Below are positions 1 through 8,552 of a stretch of DNA of 64,000 nucleotides, piece after piece (positions within the stretch are counted from its first letter, which is position 1; each line of letters begins with the position of its first letter). Source of the stretch: JAYZDF01 sp036337945 (GTDB taxonomy: Bacteria > Myxococcota > Kuafuiibacteriia > Kuafuiibacteriales > Kuafuiibacteriaceae); NCBI GenBank assembly GCA_036337945.1, contig JAYZDF010000063.1, positions 1 through 64,000 of the forward strand. The letters run 5' to 3'. Below the pieces are notes generated by a model. The model was not told the DNA's origin. It ran no database searches and was given only the letters and a program-made list of their open reading frames with translations. A program made the position numbers and the translations under genes.

Positions 1-312
1 CCGAGCTTCGCGTAAAGCTTCGCGCTCTACTGTTCGTGGAGCCGTTTCGACTTCGGTGGTTCAGCTCTGCAACAAAAAGATCGGCAAAATCGCGAAAGCA
101 ATCGACAAAGCATTTAGCCGGTAAACCTCTCGCCAAGCCGAAGTTTTTAGAAAAGACCTCTTTTCTAGAGGTCTTGCCTCTTCCCCACTATCTCTCAATA
201 TCCCCAAATAAAGTGTTAGATTCCGGATGTTTAGCGCTGGATTGGTCTTTCGGTCGATGACCGATACTGAATCTTATTCTGATTTTATCTCGGGATATGA
301 AATAATGAACTT
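1..312. other. Leading non-coding stretch with short repeats
   Basis: No convincing gene lies here. A 9-bp direct repeat (AGCTTCGCG) occurs at 4-12 and 16-24. An open frame of 74 codons at 36-260 has no recognisable domain or ribosome site and is treated as chance. The stretch ends at the GTG start of the metalloprotease and probably holds its promoter and leader; see the hairpins at 148-175. Confidence 0.4.
148..175. promoter_or_regulatory. Overlapping, mutually exclusive inverted repeats
   Basis: Two perfect 8-bp inverted repeats share bases. TAGAAAAG (148-155) can pair with CTTTTCTA (160-167), and AAGACCTC (153-160) can pair with GAGGTCTT (168-175). Only one can form at a time, as in attenuator or switch leaders. 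There is no clear T-run after either, so neither is a good intrinsic terminator. The site lies about 140 bases upstream of the metalloprotease start. A role is inference. Confidence 0.3.
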
Positions 313-2202
313 GTGAGCTTACGGTTGAGTACTCGTTATCTTCCTACTTTGTCGGCGCTAGCGTTACTTACCGCAGGAGTGTTCCAGCTCTCAGACGCCC
401 AGGCCTATGTTCCCCAAAACTACCGGTGGGCCGCCGAAGACTTTCCGTTGTCTTTTCGCATAGCACCTGAAGGAGCTCCCGGTATCAATGATGGCTCCGA
501 TCTGGAAGCGATTCGCAATGCATTTCAAACTTGGCAAGCTGTAGGCTGCTCGACGGCAGCATTTCGTGAAGACCCCTGGTCCGCCCCAGCGACGGTTAAT
601 CGAGACACGAGGAACAAAGTTTTCTGGGCGAAAAATCAAGCCGACTGGAATGCCGTTGGAGGTCAACCTGAGACTTTGGCCCTCACTTTTGTGTTCTACG
701 ATACCGCAGATGGTCGCGCGCGGGATGCAGATATCATTTCGAATGGTGTCGATTGGACGTGGTCCACCGGAGGTGTTGGCGGAACAGGCCGAGTCGCCGA
801 TGTCGAAACGGTTTTGCTTCATGAAGTCGGACACTTTTTTGGTCTTGGGCATACGAATGACCCCAATGCCGTAATGTTTCCGCAGAATAATGCGGCGTCC
901 CGTCGTCAAGTCACAATGGATGACGTTAACGGAATCTGTGCACTGTATCCAGGCGATGGAGCGCCAGCTCCTGTCGGCGCGCCTTGTCAGGCACCGACGG
1001 ACTGCGCAAGTTCGGTTTGTGTGATCGATGGAGGCAACAGTTATTGCAGTCAACAATGCTCGCCAGAACAAACCAACAATTGTCCTCTTGATTTTCCGTG
1101 TCAGGCTACGGCACAGGGAAACTTTTGCCTAAGGCCTCCTCAAACGGACGAGTTATGTGATCAATGCCAAACATCTCAGCAATGCAACACGGGGCTTTGT
1201 CTGAGCGTTCCAGGATACAACAACTTCCGGCCGTTCTGTACTCGTGCCTGTGACCCTACGCCTGGCGCGCCTGGGCAGTGTCCTCAGGGATATAGATGCG
1301 AAGCGATTGCTTCGGGAAATCAAACGGGCGGCGTATGTGCACCCAATACCGGTCTTTGCGATCCAGCAGGTAAGGGGGGCCACAACGAGTTTTGTTATGC
1401 GGATAATAGCTGTAAACCTAATCACACTTGCGTCCAATATTTCGCGGGTGCGGGTCCAAACTATTGCTATTTGACCTGTACGACGGAGTTTGCTGCGGCC
1501 AACGGTTCCTGTTCCGATCAGCTACCTGTTCAATGTCAGTCCATTGGGCAAGAAAACGTTTTTGGGCGCATGAATGTTGCCGTTTGTTTGAACATTGCAA
1601 AGGTCGGTGAGCCGTGTGTCCCGGAGGTATGCGATCAATTCTCGGTATGCGCAGTGGATGATTCGGGTGACCCCGAAACAGCAACGTGCTATCAAACTTG
1701 CCCGACCGGGAACTGTCCTGCGAACTCGCAATGCTTGAGCTTCCCAAGTCTAGGTCCGGTCTGCGTACCTAACTCCGGATTTCTTTCACTCGGAAACAGT
1801 TGCAAGAGTAATGAGGAATGCAAGTCCCGCAAATGTCGGAGTTACGGCGACAAGAATCTGTGCACCCAGGACTGCGCCACGACCGACCCGAATGGCTGTC
1901 CGGCGGGACTACGCTGCCTTGCGGCCAACAATTCCACTGCGGGCCTATGCTGGCCCACCAATTCCGTGACACCTGAAACATCACTTATCGGAAATGACGT
2001 TGCTAATATGAGCTCAGACGTTTGCTATTGCGATATCACGCAGCAGTGCGACGCGGACTGTCCTTGTGACCCTGAATGCTCGTCAGAGTCTTGTGGATGT
2101 ACGACGGCCTTTCAGGGCGACCGCGGAGATTCGGCGAGTGTGCTTCTAATGTTGGTGCTTGTGGGCCTACTGCGCTCAAGGCGTAGGCGCGTCCTGCGAT
2201 AG
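313..2202 (+). CDS. Secreted matrixin-type zinc metalloprotease with Cys-rich repeats and MYXO-CTERM-like anchor
   Basis: Predicted extracellular zinc endopeptidase. The 629-residue product has an N-terminal signal peptide (about residues 1-31), then a matrixin-like catalytic domain with the zinc motif HEVGHFFGLGH (near residue 170) and a following Met in AVMFPQ as Met-turn. From about residue 225 it is very rich in cysteine, with several CxxxxxC...C modules like those of secreted myxobacterial proteins. The C-terminus has a Cys pair (SCGC), a short hydrophobic helix and an RSRRRR tail, the layout of the MYXO-CTERM sorting signal, so the protein is probably processed and held at the cell surface. 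Start is GTG at 313; the ATG at 305 meets a stop at once. It stands alone and converges on the next lipoprotein gene. Fold assignment is confident; substrate is unknown. Confidence 0.85.
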   Translation: MSLRLSTRYLPTLSALALLTAGVFQLSDAQAYVPQNYRWAAEDFPLSFRIAPEGAPGINDGSDLEAIRNAFQTWQAVGCSTAAFREDPWSAPATVNRDTRNKVFWAKNQADWNAVGGQPETLALTFVFYDTADGRARDADIISNGVDWTWSTGGVGGTGRVADVETVLLHEVGHFFGLGHTNDPNAVMFPQNNAASRRQVTMDDVNGICALYPGDGAPAPVGAPCQAPTDCASSVCVIDGGNSYCSQQCSPEQTNNCPLDFPCQATAQGNFCLRPPQTDELCDQCQTSQQCNTGLCLSVPGYNNFRPFCTRACDPTPGAPGQCPQGYRCEAIASGNQTGGVCAPNTGLCDPAGKGGHNEFCYADNSCKPNHTCVQYFAGAGPNYCYLTCTTEFAAANGSCSDQLPVQCQSIGQENVFGRMNVAVCLNIAKVGEPCVPEVCDQFSVCAVDDSGDPETATCYQTCPTGNCPANSQCLSFPSLGPVCVPNSGFLSLGNSCKSNEECKSRKCRSYGDKNLCTQDCATTDPNGCPAGLRCLAANNSTAGLCWPTNSVTPETSLIGNDVANMSSDVCYCDITQQCDADCPCDPECSSESCGCTTAFQGDRGDSASVLLMLVLVGLLRSRRRRVLR

Positions 2203-2225
2203 AAAGGAAGAGAGAGGAGTTGATT

Positions 2226-2255
2226 CGCCGTGCGTCGAAGTTAGAACACACGGCG
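2226..2255. terminator. Possible bidirectional hairpin between convergent genes
   Basis: CGCCGTG (2226-2232) pairs perfectly with CACGGCG (2249-2255) around a 16-base loop, between the convergent metalloprotease and lipoprotein genes. There is no T-run on either side, so this is at best a weak or factor-assisted stop signal. Confidence 0.3.
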
Positions 2256-2280
2256 TATGGGGGTTCAGAGGACCTGGAGG

Positions 2281-3876
2281 CTATTGCTGCAGGTCGTCGT
2301 TTCCGCGAACCATCAATTGGAAATCGCCGTACGCAAAATCGACGAGGCCGGTCACAGATGTGAAGGTGTCTCCGTTGGTTCGAAGATCATTAGCGCGAGA
2401 TGTCCCGGTCATAGGAACATTGCAGCCGCAAAGCCCAGTTGGATTGTCCATGGCATCGAAGCACTCTACGCTACTGGGGCGATATTCACCATTATAGTCG
2501 TAATTGAACGCAGTCCCGACCATGACGTTACCAGTGAGGATAAAGCCTCCGAAGTCGCGGCCGCGAGAATCTTCGAAGCATGCTTCGGTCACGTCAACGT
2601 TTTGAACGGTCACTAAGACGCCTTCATATTGACGTGCTTCTGGGTTGTCGCGAGCGATATCGGCAGAGTTGGCAACGACGACTGGAACCACCATTTCTGT
2701 TGCGGTTCCTTCTCGCACAATGCTTGGGTACTGAATTTGAGTCCCATCGTAGTATTCGATGATTTCTCCTGAAACGTTTACGCGATGACCGACTTCTGGA
2801 AGATAGGTGATTTGGCTTGGGTTATAGACAACCTTTACGCCGCTATATTTCCCATCTGCAACAGTGGTGTCTTGAACCCATAATGAACGCAGGTTCCGAG
2901 AAACGTATCCACCTACAGCCGTGACGAGAACGTTCTGCAGGTCCGCTGTCGCACATTTCCCCTGGGTACCACCGCTACCTCGAAAGCACCCGCTTTGTGG
3001 GTAGCCGGGAGCGTTTGCGTCCTGGATATCTCGAATGGAAGTCACGTTTTGCGCTTGATTTTCTGGAGCGAGGTCGGTGGCGACACGAGGTGTAAGAAGG
3101 TATTCACCCGCCTCAAACGGCGCAGTGCCTGCTCTCAGGATACCGGTGATTGAAGTGAATGCTTCTTGCAACTGAGGTTGACGGTACGACTGCCATGACC
3201 CCGACACGACTAAGCTGCTTGCCACTTCAAATGCGCCAAAGTAGTTCATTCCATTGATTTGAACTTCGGTGTTTGTGATTGAAACAGATTCGACTTTGAC
3301 AAGTACGCCTTCGTAAGCGGGAGCCTCGGCTCCTCCTCGTCCGATGACTGAAATATCACTGATCGTGATCGGTGTGACCTGTCCGGTCTGTCCGGAGTTC
3401 GTAATGCGAGCAGCTTGGATTTGTTTTTGCTTCGTGAAGCCGTCCGTTCCGAATTCGGCAAAGGTGCCGTCCAAAGTAACGATGCTTCCAACGGTGGGAG
3501 CACCGTCGCCTGCTACGTCATTAGGATAATAAGTCGCTAGAATACCGGAGTAGTGTCCGCCCAAGGCGTCACGGGCTGCGATGTCTTGAACGTAAAAACC
3601 GGCAATGGTGGTTACGCCATCACGCGTAGAGACGGCAATGGTTGGTGTGGTCACCAGAACATCGGTCAGTTGGATTGGATCTCCGATGGCGGGATGAACT
3701 GGACTATCTGCGTATTTCAGGTCGCAAATTCCAGGAGCCATACCGACCGGGCAGGTCGCTGCAGGAGGAGGAGGCATCATCATCATGTCCTCCATTGCTG
3801 GATCATCGGATCGACGGCATCCGAAGGCCGTGAGGGCTGTGAGTAAAAGGAGAGTTGCTGCTTTGGTATTCATCAT
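2281..3876 (-). CDS. Lipoprotein with three OB-fold-like modules
   Basis: The 531-residue product begins with a lipoprotein signal peptide ending in TAFGC (lipid-bearing Cys near residue 20), then a Met/Pro-rich linker. The rest shows three related modules of about 120-150 residues, each with a pattern of the kind G(V/I)...V...D.......YSGI.V.Y.......VG..V...G. This resembles the OB-fold-like repeats that accompany extracellular nucleases such as ExeM and YhcR, but no nuclease domain follows, so binding rather than catalysis is likely. It would be attached to a membrane facing the periplasm or outside. The gene is divergent from the next lipoprotein gene, across a 215-base spacer holding an FNR/CRP-like site. 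Function is unknown; the OB-fold relation is by pattern only. Confidence 0.7.
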   Translation of the reverse strand: MMNTKAATLLLLTALTAFGCRRSDDPAMEDMMMMPPPPAATCPVGMAPGICDLKYADSPVHPAIGDPIQLTDVLVTTPTIAVSTRDGVTTIAGFYVQDIAARDALGGHYSGILATYYPNDVAGDGAPTVGSIVTLDGTFAEFGTDGFTKQKQIQAARITNSGQTGQVTPITISDISVIGRGGAEAPAYEGVLVKVESVSITNTEVQINGMNYFGAFEVASSLVVSGSWQSYRQPQLQEAFTSITGILRAGTAPFEAGEYLLTPRVATDLAPENQAQNVTSIRDIQDANAPGYPQSGCFRGSGGTQGKCATADLQNVLVTAVGGYVSRNLRSLWVQDTTVADGKYSGVKVVYNPSQITYLPEVGHRVNVSGEIIEYYDGTQIQYPSIVREGTATEMVVPVVVANSADIARDNPEARQYEGVLVTVQNVDVTEACFEDSRGRDFGGFILTGNVMVGTAFNYDYNGEYRPSSVECFDAMDNPTGLCGCNVPMTGTSRANDLRTNGDTFTSVTGLVDFAYGDFQLMVRGNDDLQQ

Positions 3877-3954
3877 TTTAACTGCCTACTATTAGGGAAA
3901 GGTGTGTTTGCACGCACATTCAGGGCAGTGACGCATTCTGTCAATCGGACGTAG

Positions 3955-3968
3955 TTGATCAAGATCAC
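3955..3968. promoter_or_regulatory. FNR/CRP-type operator candidate
   Basis: TTGAT-CAAG-ATCAC matches nine of ten defined positions of the FNR box (TTGAT-N4-ATCAA) and is also close to a CRP-family box. It sits in the middle of the divergent spacer between lipoprotein genes starting at 3876 and 4092, a sensible place for a regulator acting on either. A single short site can arise by chance. Confidence 0.35.
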
Positions 3969-4091
3969 AGATAGGTACGGCAATCATTACCTCACGCCGC
4001 ATTTAAGGGTAAACACTGATCCTTGTTCCCTTTTCTCCGGGGATAAACCAGCGTCTGGGAAGATGGACGGTGCTTCGTTATATATGGGTCT

Positions 4092-5171
4092 ATGATTCTT
4101 CGTTGCGGGTCTCGCCTGCTTTTTATCCTCATGTGTCTCGGTGGCTGCCGAGATACCTCGGACAGCTTACCCGCCGAGTCTGTGGTCCCAACTCATTCTG
4201 AGCCGCTCACGCACCGAGTTTTGGATGTACCGCAAGATCGTATTTTCGTAGGGGGTCGCGGAGTAGAATTGATCGACGCGGCAGCAGGTCAGGCCATCGG
4301 TGGCCTTGATTGGAAAACTCAAATCTCCCAAATTCGATTTACACAAAATGGACTTCGAGCTTTTGCAGGTTCGTCCTCGGGTGTTTTTGAGTTCGACCCA
4401 CACAAATTAGAATTACGACATGTGTTTACCACCGCAAAAGTCGTGTCAATTCGTCTTGCGCCAGACGACGACAAGTTATTTATTCTTGAAGCTGCATCAC
4501 AATCCGTGAAGGCGTCACCAACAAAAAGTGTTCAAAGACTCAAGGTTTTTGATCTCGCCAATAACTCGCTACTGGGAACACACCAGCTACCGAAAGATGT
4601 GATCGATTTCGTGCCCGCACGTTCATCGGTCCATTTCAGTATTTTTCGGTTTGATGACGGAAGAGTTGCCTTGGCGAAAGATTTTGCGGTTTCCAAGCTT
4701 AAAATCTTACCGTCACTTAAATCGAGTTCGCGACTTTTTTCATCGATGAATACATCGATGGTGTATTTCCTCGAGAGTGCCAAGAATAGCCCGCTTATTG
4801 AACTTGATGAAAAAACAGGAAAATGGAAACGGGTGTTTTCACAGGAAGGGTTAGAGTTTTCAGATCTAAGTTTAACTGCTGACGGAGCCCAACTATTACT
4901 GGTCGGTGACGCCCGAAGTTTGATCCTCAAATATCCAAGCTATGACGTGAGCCTTTTGCTCAAAACGAGACTTGACCTAGGCCAGGTCACGTTTTCGATC
5001 GATAACAGGAGGTTGTACTTTCTTGAGCTAGACGAAGAGCAAAGGTCTCACATAAGCGTTCTTTTGCTCGACGGCGAAAAGCGTCAAGGCCAGATTCCAA
5101 CAGAAAAGATCATTGGGCGAATAATTGCGATACAGCCCCGTTCCGAATATGCCGTCATGCAGACACCCTAA
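4092..5171 (+). CDS. Lipoprotein, probable beta-propeller
   Basis: The 359-residue product has a short signal peptide with lipobox MCLGGC (Cys near residue 19). The remainder has repeated segments of about 40 residues with alternating strands, such as IRFTQNGLRAFAGSSSGVFEFD, LAPDDDKLFILE and LTADGAQLLLVGD; these resemble blades of a WD40/YVTN-type propeller. No catalytic motif is visible. A role as a periplasmic or surface binding scaffold is inferred. It is divergent from the OB-fold lipoprotein and ends 71 bases before the HD-hydrolase gene, so the two may be co-transcribed. Confidence 0.65.
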   Translation: MILRCGSRLLFILMCLGGCRDTSDSLPAESVVPTHSEPLTHRVLDVPQDRIFVGGRGVELIDAAAGQAIGGLDWKTQISQIRFTQNGLRAFAGSSSGVFEFDPHKLELRHVFTTAKVVSIRLAPDDDKLFILEAASQSVKASPTKSVQRLKVFDLANNSLLGTHQLPKDVIDFVPARSSVHFSIFRFDDGRVALAKDFAVSKLKILPSLKSSSRLFSSMNTSMVYFLESAKNSPLIELDEKTGKWKRVFSQEGLEFSDLSLTADGAQLLLVGDARSLILKYPSYDVSLLLKTRLDLGQVTFSIDNRRLYFLELDEEQRSHISVLLLDGEKRQGQIPTEKIIGRIIAIQPRSEYAVMQTP

Positions 5172-5242
5172 CCAGCATGCAAGTGAGCGCCTCCGGATGT
5201 CTCTATCTTGACCCATCGCTTCGTTTACCTGAAAGATGAGGT

Positions 5243-5797
5243 ATGGCACTTACTCGTGAAGACGCGTGGACACTTTTGACCGAGTGGACGGAATCCCCGT
5301 CATTATTGAAGCATGCTCGATGTGTTGAGCTTGTCATGGAGGCTGCCGCCGGGAAGTACGGACAAGCGGGCGACTCTGCAGACGAATGGGCCCTGGCTGG
5401 ACTGCTGCACGACGCTGATTACGACAAGTGGCCTGACGAGCACCCTCACAAAATCGTCAGATGGTTGAATGACCGAGGAGAGGAGTCCCTTGCGAAAGCG
5501 GTTGCCAGTCACTATACGGGCTGGGGTTTACCATATGAAGAGCAAATGCAAAAAGCTTTGGTCGCGTGCGATGAACTCACGGGCTTCATCGTTGCGTGCT
5601 GTTTGGTTCGGCCAGAGGGGGTGTCGACCTTGAAGCCTAAGAGCGTAAAGAAGAAGCTCAAAGATAAAGCGTTCGCACGTTCTGTTGAAAGACATGAGGT
5701 TTATCAAGGGGTTGAGTTACTCAATGGAGATCTGACCGACCATATCCAGTTCATAATTGATACTCTTCGCGAGCATCGCGAAGAACTTGGGATTTAG
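5243..5797 (+). CDS. HD-domain phosphohydrolase-like protein
   Basis: The 184-residue cytoplasmic protein carries the HD-superfamily metal-site pattern: His24 in LLKHARCVE, the HD pair in LAGLLHDADYD (His56-Asp57), and a later His in ASHYTGW. The family hydrolyses phosphate esters and nucleotides. Length and layout match the stand-alone HDIG-type proteins annotated as predicted hydrolases, whose substrates are generally unknown. The C-terminal part is Lys-rich (PKSVKKKLKDKAF). A 7-bp hairpin (CTTCGCG at 5765-5771, CGCGAAG at 5777-5783) lies at its 3' end, and another (TCGGAC/GTCCGA, 5813-5828) follows the stop without a T-run. Confidence 0.8.
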   Translation: MALTREDAWTLLTEWTESPSLLKHARCVELVMEAAAGKYGQAGDSADEWALAGLLHDADYDKWPDEHPHKIVRWLNDRGEESLAKAVASHYTGWGLPYEEQMQKALVACDELTGFIVACCLVRPEGVSTLKPKSVKKKLKDKAFARSVERHEVYQGVELLNGDLTDHIQFIIDTLREHREELGI

Positions 5798-5843
5798 TAA
5801 TCGAGACCCGCCTCGGACACTTGTCCGATCATCAAAAAACTCG

Positions 5844-5872
5844 TTGAATCAATTGACGCACTGTGCTGTATA
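5844..5872 (+). promoter_or_regulatory. Sigma-70-type promoter candidate for the FHA gene cluster
   Basis: TTGAAT (5844-5849) and TGTATA (5867-5872) are separated by 17 bases, a good spacing for a housekeeping promoter. The expected transcription start near 5880 leaves a leader of about 23 bases before the FHA gene, whose ribosome site (AGGGGG) lies directly upstream of its ATG at 5903. The match is imperfect and not proof of activity. Confidence 0.4.
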
Positions 5873-5902
5873 CGGGGTGTTCAGGTAAACGAGGGGGTTT
5901 CA

Positions 5903-6430
5903 ATGAACGTTACAAAAGCAAATTTACAAGATTTCGTCGAACCAGCGACGTCCTTGACCAATGAAGAATTTATGCGCCGGTATCCAGGTGTGTATTTAGT
6001 TGCGATGGGAACTCTGAGCGCAGAAGAAGTTGCTAACGATGACGGTGAGTCTGTGACCCGTGAAATTCAGGTGCCATTTTCTCGCCCGAGGCATCATTCT
6101 CGCCAAGCCAATCCGCTGAAAGGGCAGCTATTTGTCATTGAAGACGACTCAGGCAACACAGCGGTAACCTTGGGAAGAACAGGCCTTTCTCAGGTTCAAG
6201 TCCCGGACCAGACAATTTCTGCGACCCATGCACAGCTTCGTATAGCTCACGACCAGGCCGTCTATCTCAAAGATATGAAGAGCAAGAACGGTACTTCGGT
6301 GAATAATAAGCCTATCGCAACCAATCAAGAACGTCCGCTTCGTGATGGAGACCTTGTCACTTTTGGTCGATATAGTTTTCAGTTCTTCCGTCCTGCGACA
6401 CTTCACGCAGCGCTGCGCCTCGTTCGTTAG
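5903..6430 (+). CDS. FHA-domain protein
   Basis: The 175-residue protein has an FHA domain in its C-terminal half (about residues 85-165), with the conserved features VTLGRTG, ISATHAQL and SKNGTSVNN. These correspond to the Gly-Arg, Ser-x-x-His and Asn-Gly-Thr positions that bind phosphothreonine peptides. The N-terminal 80 residues are a charged stretch without a recognised domain. It is first in a run of four same-strand genes that ends in a Ser/Thr kinase, which is a natural source of its phosphorylated partner; that link is inferred from position. A good ribosome site precedes the ATG. Confidence 0.85.
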   Translation: MNVTKANLQDFVEPATSLTNEEFMRRYPGVYLVAMGTLSAEEVANDDGESVTREIQVPFSRPRHHSRQANPLKGQLFVIEDDSGNTAVTLGRTGLSQVQVPDQTISATHAQLRIAHDQAVYLKDMKSKNGTSVNNKPIATNQERPLRDGDLVTFGRYSFQFFRPATLHAALRLVR

Positions 6431-6498
6431 ATTTATTCTGCTCTTCGACTTAGCGATTCCAATAACTTATCCAAAATTTTGCGAACCGAATTGAGTTC

Positions 6499-7335
6499 GT
6501 GGATACTTACATTGTGCGCAATGTAGGTTCATATGGTTTTTCATCGTTTTCAGCGCCTGAATCGGAGTTGGAACGCTTAATACGTCAAGCGAAAGTCGGT
6601 CTTCAATTTGAAAAGAAAATCTGGGCTTCTGCCGGTCTAAAAGACGACATGCAGGTCCTGGATATCGGATGCGGTCCTGGCGTCATCAGTACGGAAATCG
6701 CCAAATTAGTTCCGTACGGACATGTTCATGGCTTGGATGCGAGCCAAGAGTTGCTTTCGGTGGCTGATCAAATCGCAAAGCAAGGCGAGCATGAGAATGT
6801 TACGTTCTCTCATGGCAGTGTCTACGAGCTTCCCCAACACTCCAACAAGTACGACTTTGCATACGCCAGATTTCTCTATCAACATCTAGAAAAACCGGAA
6901 CAAGCGACCGAACAGATTTATGAAGCCCTGGCGCCTGGTGCCCGGTTTTGTGTAGTCGATATTGATGACGCATGGCTCATGCTTAATCCTGAACCGCCCA
7001 GCTTTCGACCATTTCTTGAGATGGCGCAGGAAGGTCAACGGAAGAGGGGAGGCAACCGCCAGGTCGGACGTGCTTTGGCCTCGTATTTTGTTCACCATGG
7101 TTTTCAAGACGTCCAGACCCGGGTCGTGACATTGACAAGCCACGACCTCGGTATGGAGACGTTTCTCAAAATTACAACTGGGTTCAAACATGAACAAGTG
7201 GACGCCTCAAAGACGCAACTCGCACAGAACTCTCTAAAAGAAATTCACGAATATATGACAAAACCCGGAGCCTGGGGCGCTGTCGGCGTTTTCGTTTGTA
7301 CCGGACGTAAGCCTGAACGCGGAGGCAGAGCATGA
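6499..7335 (+). CDS. SAM-dependent methyltransferase (class I)
   Basis: The 278-residue protein has the Rossmann-type SAM-binding signature VLDIGCGPGVIS (near residues 54-65), an acidic residue after the second strand (GLDAS) and the later AYARFLYQHL segment typical of UbiE/type-11 methyltransferases. Substrate cannot be told from sequence; the family methylates small molecules or lipids. The start is GTG at 6499. Its stop overlaps the start of the acyltransferase-cNMP gene (ATGA), which indicates translational coupling and a shared task. It belongs to the FHA-kinase gene run. Confidence 0.85.
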   Translation: MDTYIVRNVGSYGFSSFSAPESELERLIRQAKVGLQFEKKIWASAGLKDDMQVLDIGCGPGVISTEIAKLVPYGHVHGLDASQELLSVADQIAKQGEHENVTFSHGSVYELPQHSNKYDFAYARFLYQHLEKPEQATEQIYEALAPGARFCVVDIDDAWLMLNPEPPSFRPFLEMAQEGQRKRGGNRQVGRALASYFVHHGFQDVQTRVVTLTSHDLGMETFLKITTGFKHEQVDASKTQLAQNSLKEIHEYMTKPGAWGAVGVFVCTGRKPERGGRA

Positions 7336-8516
7336 CTATAAATATCTACGAAGCCCGTAGTGAACAACAACGACAGCGAGTATTTGAATTTCGTTATCAG
7401 ATTCACTTTGTCGAGCTCGGTAAACGAGATGCTGGCCTCAATCACGAGTTACGGCAAATGACGGATGAATGTGATGATGGAGCTACTATTCTTTATGCGG
7501 AAGACGAAAATGGAAACATCGTAGGTACGGCAGCCACCATTTTCGGAAGCAAGACGACGTTTCCTGAGCAGGTCAAAGAAAGATTTCACCTCGCGGTTCT
7601 AGAGAATAAAATACCGCACGAAAAACTTTCTGTAACCGGACGTTTGATGGTCGATCCGACCTATCGAGGCCGAACACTTACATCGCTGCTTGTGACCCGC
7701 CTCTACCAGTTGGCGCTTGAGTACGGGACTGAATTTGACTTCTGTATGTGCAGCTTACCTCTACTCCGTCTGTATCAACGCTTGGGATACCAAACATATC
7801 AAGAACGAACGTTACGTCCGGACGGTGTGAACTTGAGAGTACCTCTAGTGCTTTCTGTAAGAGATAAGAATCATCTTCAAGACACGAAGTCTCCATTTTT
7901 ACGAATCTTAAAAAATGAGACGAAACGTTCAACCGTTCCCACAGGTATTATCCAAGACCTCTATGGAACAGAGCCCATTGTCGTGCCTGGACTTCGAACC
8001 GAATCTCGTATTCTCTGGGCTCAGTTTGCGGACGCACTGACTCGGAGTGAGCACGCCCGCCCAAATCTCTTCACTGGTATGACCGATGAGCAAAGAGAAA
8101 CTTTACTTGCCCGTTCTACGGTCCATCGATTTGCACCTGGTGAACTTGTGAAGCTCCGGAACGAACGCAGAAAAGGGCTCGGTGTGATCCTAGAAGGCCA
8201 GCTCGGCGTGGGTATTCCTCTCAAAGGCGATCATCACTGGGTAGAAATTCTCAAAACAGGAGATGTTTTTGGAGAGGTAAGCTTGCCGCCAAAGGACGGC
8301 CGAGCGGTTGATTTGGTGAGTCAAGAAGCTTGTTCCGTTGTTTTATTGCCTGATGATATCGTTGAACGGTTAGAAAAAAGTAATCCAAAATTAGCCATGC
8401 TTTTGGCGCGTAATCTCGTTTCTGTTCTGCGTCAGAGGGTTGATGATATGCACCGAATGACCGCTGAAAAGATCCAAACTTCTCGTAACTCTTTTGCGCC
8501 AGCCGCATACCAATAA
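7332..8516 (+). CDS. N-acyltransferase (GNAT/FeeM-like) fused to a cyclic-nucleotide-binding domain
   Basis: The 394-residue protein has two parts. Residues 1 to about 190 resemble the GNAT-fold acyltransferases related to FeeM and LuxI-type signal synthases: an early FEFRYQIHFVELGKRD segment, then DENGNIVGTAA, then LMVDPTYRGRTLTSLL (the acyl-donor binding loop) and LPLLRLYQRLGY. Residues about 245-370 form a cNMP-binding domain with GELVKLRNERRKGLGVILEG and the phosphate-binding cassette FGEVSLPPKDGRAVD, keeping the key Glu and Arg. The product may transfer an acyl chain to an amine or amino acid under control of cAMP or cGMP. It overlaps the methyltransferase gene by four bases and precedes the large kinase gene by 36. 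Domain calls are good; substrate and ligand are not known. Confidence 0.75.
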   Translation: MTINIYEARSEQQRQRVFEFRYQIHFVELGKRDAGLNHELRQMTDECDDGATILYAEDENGNIVGTAATIFGSKTTFPEQVKERFHLAVLENKIPHEKLSVTGRLMVDPTYRGRTLTSLLVTRLYQLALEYGTEFDFCMCSLPLLRLYQRLGYQTYQERTLRPDGVNLRVPLVLSVRDKNHLQDTKSPFLRILKNETKRSTVPTGIIQDLYGTEPIVVPGLRTESRILWAQFADALTRSEHARPNLFTGMTDEQRETLLARSTVHRFAPGELVKLRNERRKGLGVILEGQLGVGIPLKGDHHWVEILKTGDVFGEVSLPPKDGRAVDLVSQEACSVVLLPDDIVERLEKSNPKLAMLLARNLVSVLRQRVDDMHRMTAEKIQTSRNSFAPAAYQ

Positions 8517-8552
8517 AGACGTCAAATACGCTGCGTCTTAGAGGAACCAAAA

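Noticed and set aside
36..260. Open frame of 74 codons at the window start
   Set aside because: No domain, signal or ribosome site, and it overlaps the hairpin-forming leader; composition does not look coding.
391..1071. Long reverse-strand open frame inside the metalloprotease gene
   Set aside because: It is antisense to a confidently assigned gene; the sequence is Arg/Cys/Ile-rich without motifs, as expected of a shadow frame.
5764..5828. Two hairpins at and after the HD-hydrolase stop as a terminator
   Set aside because: Stems are good (7 and 6 pairs), but neither is followed by a T-run; kept only as a remark in the gene entry.
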